From NCBI GenBank assembly GCA_004794655.1, contig SMMW01000056.1:3129001-3193000 (forward strand): a DNA stretch of 64,000 bases, given 5' to 3'. Origin of the DNA: Marisa cornuarietis (lineage: Eukaryota > Mollusca > Gastropoda > Architaenioglossa > Ampullariidae). The position numbers and the translations under genes are program-made. The notes beneath the pieces are model-generated. The model worked only from the letters and a program-made list of their open reading frames with translations. It searched no databases and was not told the DNA's origin. The stretch's first letter is position 1. The number at the start of each line of letters is the position of its first letter. Below are positions 56,580 to 64,000 of this stretch, piece by piece.

Positions 56580-57438
56580 GGTGGCAAGCCGATCATGGCG
56601 CCAACTTAAGGTAATAAAATTACGCAGGCACTTGAATATACTTGTTACTGTAATTTTTAGGTGGGGCGTGATAGGTCCGATGAAGAGACTTTAGAAAACA
56701 TAGAACGGGATGAAGAAGGAGAGAGCGGAGGTAGAAAAGAAATATATTGGGAAGGAGACATTAAAGAACAGGATGAAGAATTGAGAGAGGGGTAGAAAAG
56801 AAAAAAATTAAATATTTGGTGGCCTCACCAGCCGTGCAGTACCAAGGCTATCGCATTATCTATGATGATATGAGATTTTCGGGATTAGTGCGGTCATCCT
56901 GATGACCAGACGATTCATGCAGCTTCACATGCACTCACTGGAAGAGAGTTTTGATGTCTTGGGTACTATTTGCTGATTAATTAATAATAATGTAATAATC
57001 CCACCACAAGATTTAGGTAAGTGCTGCGAAGCTCTTTTAACGAGATGTCATTTAATCGACCGATAAAATAGCACACACCAAGCTAGTTTGAGAAAAACAC
57101 TTGACATGAGCTCCCACGCGGGACTAAGCTATTTTTAGTTTGGTTAACCTGCTGACGTGTCCCTGACGTTGCGAAACCACTCACCACATGTTACGCAAAA
57201 TGTGCAAAAAGTCGCCGTTGTATCTGGTGTCCATGACATGAGTCAATGAGCTTAATGTATACATTGAAATAACTTTTGCCTCAACAATACTATTTAAATT
57301 CCAGTTACTCGTTAAACAATTAGAAACTCCTCCCTCCTTTCCTCCCCCAACTAAAAAAAAAATGACACAGCAGCAAGAATTTTGACAGTCCAGCACATCG
57401 TACCTTTTTCTACAGCGTGAAATAGGTCTATCTGTCCT

Positions 57439-57506
57439 CACGTGATCATGTGACGTGCTATGACGTTATCGGTAGCCAATGAGCTGTCGGGTACAGCGAG
57501 TATAAA
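57439..57506 (+). promoter_or_regulatory. Promoter, copy A: E-box, two TGACGT, CCAAT, TATA
   Basis: CACGTG (57439-57444), TGACGT (57451-57456 and 57461-57466), CCAAT (57476-57480) and TATAAA (57501-57506) come in order and with normal spacing for a polymerase II promoter. The start site would be near 57,530. Copy B keeps every element. Confidence 0.65.
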
Positions 57507-57755
57507 ATGGCGAGCTTAGGCCGCACAGCTTCGGAGCGGGCCAACTCGGACAGCGGCAGACTACTGAACCATCCCCCTACTTTCACCTCCACCAGCAGCG
57601 CGATGCTGTTTGCCGTGGACTGGAAGTGGGTGCTGTCCCTTGACGGGCAATCTTCCTAAACTGACCGCTTACTTCGTTGCCTCCTGGGGTGTTCGTGCCT
57701 CGGGACAAACAAACTGGCAGTGTTGAGGACGAGGAATTCTACCTTTACATGCAGC

Positions 57756-57793
57756 ATGGTGTCCTCGCGTCTCGCTCTGCTCCCGGTTCTCAG
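57756..57793 (+). CDS. Putative first coding exon, copy A (MVSSRLALLPVL)
   Basis: The ATG has A at -3 and G at +4, and opens an apolar stretch that looks like the start of a signal peptide. A donor (TCTCAG/GTAGGG) follows after 12 codons plus two bases. Without splicing, a TAG ends the peptide at 13 residues. An upstream 19-codon frame at 57602 (MLFAVDWKWVLSLDGQSS) precedes it. No downstream exon is recognised, so the product is unknown. Confidence 0.35.
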
Positions 57794-58099
57794 GTAGGGT
57801 TCGCGTCCCTAGCGACCTCGCCGTCACCTGCTACAGGTGCTTAGAGGTGGGCGTGTCCTTGCCTGGGGACCACAGCCGTGCATGACCAGACTCGCGAGAT
57901 TAGGGGTTACGACTAGTCGCCCACATGGCGCGGAACTGACTCCTTGCTATGTCTCCGAGCTGGTTTATGCCGTTTGTGGTCTCCAGGACTTTCATCGACT
58001 TACTGAGAGCAGGAGAGCAGATGCGGACATTTTTATGTTGGCTTAGAAATTTTTTGCGTCGATATCATGAGCGATATCGGATATAGTGAAACTTCACAG

Positions 58100-59240
58100 G
58101 TTTAAATTCGCAGGAAAAGGCAGTAAGTGCTGTCGCTTGTTTTTTCCTTTAATCTATTAAAATAATCGTCTTTGTGTCCAACATATTCTGAGATTAATAT
58201 TGCTCAAACAAAAATCATGGTTTACCAGTAGTATATTTTCATTTCCTAAAATAACTCTACCTTTAGAAGAAAAAAAAACAGGTTCCAGCTTAACGTATTT
58301 GAACTGTGAGAGCAAGCAACAAGGTTGTTAATTATTACAACTTTTTTTTTTTTTAGAGAAATAAAAGTTTTTTCCGAGTTCTCTTGCTACTGGTTAGGAT
58401 TTCTGATCCAGTCAGAGAGTAGTGTACTGAATAATTGATTCCTCGTGATCCTGTTGGCGATTCAAGTAATCGTAATGTTAAGGAGTTTCGAAGCTTCTTT
58501 AGACAATGTACAAATATTTTGCAGGTATAGTTGTGAAAAGTACAATTAGCTCGAATGTTAAAGTCTTATAAAGGAAATGGTGTTTAGGCTTGGTTCTCTA
58601 GTCTGGCGTTCCTGAGATCAGGGTCGTACTGTCAATCAAGTTTTCACTGTCACATGACAGTAAAATGCTTTCAGTACTCAACTAAGTCTTTGGCTGTTCT
58701 ATTCATAATGATGGTGCTGTTGGTGTAAGATGCTCATCTTTGGGGGTGTCGAATGCAGTCTGTTTGGTGCTCGACTCAACACTGCCAGTACTGAGTGAAA
58801 CGCCATTCAATACCCAGAATGAGGCAAGAGAGTAAGTGAGATCAGTTTATGGTGAGACTACAGGCGATGGGGCAGCACCCCCTTCTGATCTTGACAGCAG
58901 CATTGACTGAATGCCTTATCGACAACTTGCTTCAGTTGGCTTTAACATGTCTTCTCCCTTACCGTGATCAATTTTGTATTTTGAGCAAAATAAAAAGAAA
59001 TTATAAAATATATTCCACCCTTAAGGGGACGTTGAAAATATCCCACACAAGCAACATTGGGCGGCAAACAATACCGTGTGTAGAGAAGGGAAGACTACTG
59101 TGGGGGAGACAACTGTGCATGTTGATACCTGATATTGAGCACTAGTAAGAGAAAGGACTGCGTGCCTTATGGCTGTTTACCATTCGCCAGTCTGTAGCTG
59201 TTGTAATACAGTTCAAGGTGTTTAGTTCTAAACCATACAG
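58100..59240. other. Diverged part of duplication copy A, no gene seen
   Basis: It has a match in copy B (62300-63240) with many indels, including frame-breaking ones. That argues against a protein-coding role for the frame at 58849-59145. Confidence 0.6.
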
Positions 59241-59354
59241 TGCTTTTTTTGTCACTACATGAGCCCGTAAGGTCTGTTTAAATATAAGAGCAATTTATGT
59301 ATGGAAAGGCGATACGGATAATACGGATATTCTTGCAACTGCGCCCAGCGATGT

Positions 59355-59357
<3 letters not shown>

Positions 59358-59410
<53 letters not shown>
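59358..59410. repeat. CA microsatellite
   Basis: About 26 CA units, present in copy A only. Confidence 0.95.
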
Positions 59411-59414
<4 letters not shown>

Positions 59415-59436
59415 CTGTTACGTATGTATCTACACT

Positions 59437-59490
59437 CAGGGCCGGCGCAGGGCTGTGCTGTAGGCGAAAGACAAATGCTGTGCCCCCCCC
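59437..59490 (+). mobile_element. Possible hAT transposon end (remnant)
   Basis: CAGGGCCGGCGCAGGGCTGT resembles the CAGGGCCGGC ends common in hAT elements. I did not find the inverted partner nearby, so this is at best a relic. Confidence 0.25.
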
Positions 59491-60230
59491 CCACCTCCAC
59501 CAATAAGTGAACCATTTATCAACAAAAATATTGGAAAAAGTATACGTTTAGGCTTAACTCCCTTTTCTTAACTCAAAATTTAAACAATAAACATAGGCAC
59601 ACACACACACACACACCTTTGAATCCATACAAGCAAGAAAGATAATATAGGAAATAATAAAATATAATTAAGGTAAAGAGAATGATCGTGTTAATAAAAG
59701 ATATACAGCTATATCGCTTATATAACAGTGTATAGCAATCATGCAAACTTATCTTTACAAACTCTCACAGCTTCGTGGTTGTAGGCTGCACACACATAAC
59801 ACGCCACATAAGTTCGTGCATCACACGCACAAGAGAGGAACTCAGTGCTGAGAGTTTTCATAAGTTCACCAAATGTGCAAATCCGTATCCCTAAGACTAA
59901 CAGCCCCAACGCTAACCGATGAAAAAGCTTGAGAGCTAAAAAAAAAAAAAAAAAATCAAGAATAATCAAACAAACGAAAAAGAAAAAATCACGTAGGAAA
60001 AAAGAAAGCGAAAAAAAGATAAACGCGTATAAAATGGAAAAGTCAGTTTAGAAGAGTCAACAACTTCTCTCTAAAACAATCCCCGCAAAAAAAGGTCGCA
60101 AAACGTAACTACTTCATATTATCCAGACGGTGATGGTTTAGACTAGAGTATCAGTCGTGTTTGTAGATGATTGAATCGTTTGGAAACCATTTTCATCGTA
60201 TTTAGTCCTAGCTGAGTCGGATTGTATCAG

Positions 60231-61199
60231 CCGTTGTACAAAGTTTGCAGGATTAAGTGTGGATGGTGAGGCAGGACGAAAGGTAATGAGAAGTACAGCG
60301 ATGAAGACATTTATAGCAAAGACAGTGCAGTTTGTAAGTGATACAGTCAGTGATAGGTAGCAAGTGAAGTAAGTGAACGGGTGGATGACATGATCAGTCT
60401 TAAGCACCTGAAGCATCGGATGGGCAGCAGCGTCCTGAAAGCACTAAAAGGCGGGGGTGACAACAAAGAGAGTAAACCCGATGTGAGAGACGAAAGGAGT
60501 AAGACAATGGCATCAGTACTCAGACACCATCGGAGAATGGAGATGCGTTGGAGAAGAATAATATAATAAAATAATCAAACTAAAGTGCACATAAATGAAA
60601 AGTTTATGAAAACAATTCTTATGCTCACTACAGAACATCCAGCATAGTGTAGCATAAGCCTTTATATTTTAACACTTTGCATCCGGGCCTTCAGCTTTGA
60701 TTCTGATCCCCTACTACGCAGGAATTTGAACTATTTCAAAATACACATAAAAAAATAAACAGGCCAGGAAAATAAATCAAAGTCATAATTAAAGTTCAAA
60801 TCAAGGAGAAAAAAAACGTTCCTATTCCATTTCATTGTGAAACTATATTTTCTTGTAAATCCACGGGAAATTAGGAATATCGAATCATATTTTGAAAAAG
60901 AAAATTTCCAAACACGCACGCTTACGCACTACTGATAGTTGTTGTTTATGTATCTAGCAGATTTTAGTGGGCCCACAACATGTAGAAACAAACATACTTA
61001 TGAGCAGGAAGAACAACGTTAGTGTCAGCAATATGCTCGATAGTGGTGAACAATTGCCAGCCGTCTTTACATGTCCACTCAGATCACCCACGGTTTTTAA
61101 AAGGAAGCTACAAGAAAAAATCAAATCTTCGAATTAGTGTCTTCCTGTTGACATGTTTAGAGACTTTATTAAAATCTGATTCACTTCTTGGGTTCGAAG
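60231..61199. other. Spacer between the duplicated segments
   Basis: AT-rich sequence. I see no gene or recognisable element. Confidence 0.5.
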
Positions 61200-61651
61200 C
61201 CAATCATGGTGCTCTTACGGCAGTGAAATTTCACAAAATTGATCTTGAATATACTTGTTACTGTTACTTTTTTTGGTGGGGTTTGGTAGGTCAGGTTGGG
61301 AGAAGTATTGCGCTATATTTGATTTGGTTAACCTGCCGACGTGTCGCTGAAGCTGCGAAACCACTCACCACATGTTATGCAAAATGTACAAAAAGTCGCC
61401 ACATATCAAATGAAAGACAGTCCGTTTTATATTACTGTCCTCTCCGAAACAAAATTTACTTTTTGTACATTAAAATAAAGATTTTCCTCAACAATAATTT
61501 AAATTCCAGCCACTCGTGAAACAGTCGGGAACTACTACTCCCTCCTTCGAACAGAAAGAGACACCACAGCAAGAATTCTGAATGCGCCGTATGGCTTCAG
61601 CATTGTCGTACCTTTTTCTGCAGTGTGATAAGGCTCTATTTTTTTCCCACT

Positions 61652-61719
61652 CACGTGATCATGTGACGTGCTATGACGTTATCGGTAGCCAATGAGCTGT
61701 CGGGTACAGCGGGTATAAA
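61652..61719 (+). promoter_or_regulatory. Promoter, copy B: E-box, two TGACGT, CCAAT, TATA
   Basis: CACGTG (61652-61657), TGACGT (61664-61669 and 61674-61679), CCAAT (61689-61693) and TATAAA (61714-61719) have the same spacing as in copy A, with one substitution between the E-box and the TATA box. Confidence 0.65.
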
Positions 61720-61996
61720 ATGGCGAGTTTAGGCCGCACAACTTCGGAGCGGGGCAACTCGGACAGCGGCAGACTACTGTACCATTCCCCCTACTTTCAC
61801 CTCCACCAGCAGCGCGATGCTGTTTGCCGTGGACTGGAAGTGGGTGCTGTCCCTTGACAGGATCTTAATTGCGTCGATACACCCGGACAGACTAAACTAA
61901 ACTGACCGCTTACTTCGTTGCTTCCTGGGGTGTTCGTGCCTCGGGACAAACAAACTGGCAGTATTGAGGACGAGGAATTCTACCTTTACATGCAGC

Positions 61997-62034
61997 ATGG
62001 TGTCCTCGCGTCTCGCTCTGCTCCCGGTTCTCAG
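61997..62034 (+). CDS. Putative first coding exon, copy B (MVSSRLALLPVL)
   Basis: It is identical to the copy A exon, including the start context and the donor TCTCAG/GTAGGG. The upstream frame (ATG at 61817) is longer here (28 codons) because of an insertion of about 27 bp before its stop. Any second exon would lie outside this window or is not recognisable. Confidence 0.35.
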
Positions 62035-63084
62035 GTAGGGTTCGCGTCCCTAGCGACCTCGCCGTCACCTGCTACAGGTGCTTAGAGGTGGGCGTGTCCT
62101 TGCCTGGGGACCACAGCCGTGCATGACCAGACTCGCGAGATTAGGGGTTACGACTAGTCGCCCACATGGCGCGGAACTGACTCCTTGCTATGTCTCCGAG
62201 CTGGTTTATGCCGTTTGTGGTCTCCAGGACTTTCATCGACTTACTGAGAGCAGGAGAGCAGATGCGGACATGTTGGCTTAGAATCTTTTGCGTCGATATC
62301 GGATATAGTGAAACTTTACAGGTTTTGCAGAAAAGGGAGCAAGTTCTATCGCTTGTTTTTCATCTAAAAAGTTAAAAAAATCGTATTTGACCCTTAGTTC
62401 CTAACATATTTCAAGATTGATATTGCGAAGACGAAAGTGGTTTGCAGCAACATTCTTTTAAGTCCCAAAAGAGTTCTACCTTTTAGATAAACAGAGGTTT
62501 CACCTTAACCTACAGTTTTGAACTGTGAGAGGTAGCAACACGGTTACTAAACTATAAATCTTTTTTCTGATCCCACCAGAGAGTAGTGCACTGCATCACT
62601 GATTCTTCTTCATGATGTTGTCGATCCAAGTAACCATAATGTTAAGTTTAGGATATTTGCACTTGACAGTAAAGTTCTTTCAGGAGTCAACCAAGTCTTT
62701 GGCTGTTCTGGTCATAATGTCGGTACAAGATGCTCATCTTTAAGTCAGGATCATCTTGTATTATTTCGTTTTGTGTTTTTGAGCGTCGGATGCAGTCTTG
62801 TGCTCAGCACTGCCAGTACTGAGTGAAACATCATTCAAAACCCAGAATGAGGCAACAAAGTAAGTGAGATCAGTTTATGGTGAGACTACGGGCAGCACCC
62901 CCTTCTGATCTTGACAGCAGCATTGACTGAATGCCTTAAAAACAACTTGCTACGGCTGGTTTATTCATGTCTATTCCCCTACCGTCCTCAGGTTTGTATT
63001 TTCAACAAAATGAAAAGATAGTATAAAACATGTTTCACTTAAGGTGACAATAAAAATTTCCCACACTAACAACATTGTGCAGCA

Positions 63085-63180
63085 ATGGGACAGCCGAGTA
63101 GTCCAAACCGAGAGCGCGCCAGCGCAGCAAACGTCCCCCAGCTAACGGTCATGGGTAACTGACTCCAAAGAGGATTAGCA
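63085..63180 (+). mobile_element. Decayed SINE family B fragment
   Basis: ACAGCCGAGTAG, GCGCAGCAAACG and TGGGTAACTGACTCCA match in order the A-box region and body of the SINE at 18033-18307. It is present in copy B of the duplication only, so it was inserted after the duplication or lost from copy A. Confidence 0.55.
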
Positions 63181-63780
63181 GCAATCATGACTGGCTGTTC
63201 ACCATTCACCAGCCTGCAGCCGTTGAAATACAGTCCCTCACACACGAGAGGAACACTGTGCTTATTTTTCATCAGTTAACCAAATATACCAATCCTTACC
63301 CCTAAGACTAACCCCAGCACTAACTCATGCAACAACAAGAGCTAAAAAAAAAAAAGTCAAGAAAAATGATGGAAACGAACAAAAATCATGTAAGATAAGC
63401 AAAGCGAATAAGAACAGATAAAACACGTACAAAAATGGAAGTGCTTCAAAAGAATCAACTTCTCTACAAAATAATCCCTGCTCTTACTACATCTTTACTA
63501 AAGGGGCAAAATGTTATATTTCTTTTCTTTCCCCCAACATCTAATGCTTTTTGATTGTGGCTAGAATTTTACTGTATTCTAGTGGGAAAAACAATTTCGC
63601 TGGCGGAGGGGGGGGGGGAAGTTCCATATTTTTCGAGTCTTTGACATGTTCAGCTCTTGGCAGATTCTGACATTATCCAGACGGTGATGGTTTAGACTAT
63701 AGCAAAGACGATACCAGTCGTGTTTGTAGATGATTGTAACGTTTGAAAACAAGATTCCTCGTAGTCCGTCCGAGTTTTAA

Positions 63781-64000
63781 CTTAGTCTCACATGGCAGTA
63801 GCATAGCAGGCTTTTCATTTGAAATAATTTTGTTGCTTTTAATTTTACTGTCATGGGGGTTAGCGCATCACAGGTTCTTGTTACATGAAGAGTAATACTT
63901 TGGGAATCACGTCAAAGAGCTTTGAAGTACATGAGCCATGGACTGCAACGTTGAAGTATCAGAAATAAATAGAAGAGTGGTACAATTCTCTGGCTACACT
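63781..64000. other. Window end, nothing seen
   Basis: No feature recognised. Confidence 0.4.

Larger units (their letters stand above)
56580..60230 (+). repeat. Tandem segmental duplication, copy A
   Basis: Blocks of this segment recur in order in 61200-63780. Matching anchors are CTTGAATATACTTGTTACTG (56631 / 61246), CACTCACCACATGTTA (57178 / 61366), the promoter island, AGATCAGTTTATGGTGAGAC (58839 / 62867) and TTATCCAGACGGTGATGGTT (60119 / 63674). Copy A has extra DNA at about 56690-57130 and 59240-59830 (CA repeats and a possible hAT remnant). Confidence 0.88.
61200..63780 (+). repeat. Tandem segmental duplication, copy B
   Basis: This is the counterpart of 56580-60230, in the same orientation and about 4.2 kb downstream. 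It is shorter because it lacks two inserts of copy A, but it carries a decayed SINE family B piece (63085-63180). Confidence 0.88.

Noticed and set aside
57837..58046. Conserved 69-codon frame present in both duplicated segments
   Set aside because: It starts at GTG with no ATG near the start, and the DNA is conserved beyond the frame, so conservation is not evidence of coding. An indel near the end changes the tail.
58849..59145. 98-codon frame in duplication copy A
   Set aside because: Copy B has frame-breaking deletions in the same place.

Overview
The window looks like nuclear DNA of a mollusc, most probably a gastropod. The reasons are spliced genes with GT-AG introns, long CA/GT, GAT and short-period satellite arrays, tRNA-derived SINEs, and two receptors with the CUB/LDLa/C-type lectin/LRR/7TM layout of GRL101, first described in the pond snail Lymnaea. 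Species assignment is inference.

Layout. 1-2,500 is dominated by a 1.3 kb satellite built from 19-bp units that ends about 30 bp from the stop codon of the first gene. 2,506-12,485 (minus strand) holds two tandem GRL101-like receptors. Each has one very long exon plus a small upstream exon that can be joined to it by a phase-1 intron and supplies a signal peptide. The second receptor has lost the three standard class A activation motifs in its 7TM part. 14,650-16,800 (plus) holds a small spliced gene for a type I membrane protein with one TNF-receptor cysteine-rich module; its spacing equals that of BCMA except for one loop. A 33-bp, nine-copy perfect minisatellite follows. 17,250-21,480 is repeat-rich: a tRNA-headed SINE with target-site duplications, a MITE-like element, a fragment of a non-LTR reverse transcriptase and microsatellites.

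21,867-42,134 (plus) is one uninterrupted reading frame of 6,755 codons for a serine-rich, mostly disordered protein of no family I recognise. It contains islands of predicted helix, including four copies of an 18-residue amphipathic motif, and is followed 48 bp later by a polyadenylation signal. This is the most unusual gene here. 42,200-48,600 is non-coding, with a perfect GAT/ATC palindrome and a 0.9 kb minisatellite.

48,655-53,802 (plus) is a four-exon HELT gene, a bHLH-Orange transcriptional repressor. From 56,580 to 63,780 a segment of about 3 kb is present twice in tandem. Within each copy a sharp island of about 0.6 kb (CACGTG, CRE half-sites, CCAAT box, TATA box, putative first exon with a signal-peptide-like start) is nearly identical, while its flanks have diverged clearly. 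No downstream exons for it were found here.

The genes do not form an obvious pathway. Two are receptors, one is a TNFR-like membrane protein, one is a developmental repressor that should bind CACGTG-type E-boxes, and one is a giant structural or scaffold-like protein. CACGTG is common across the window and is clustered upstream of the second GRL101-like gene and of HELT. All percentages and alignments were made by eye.
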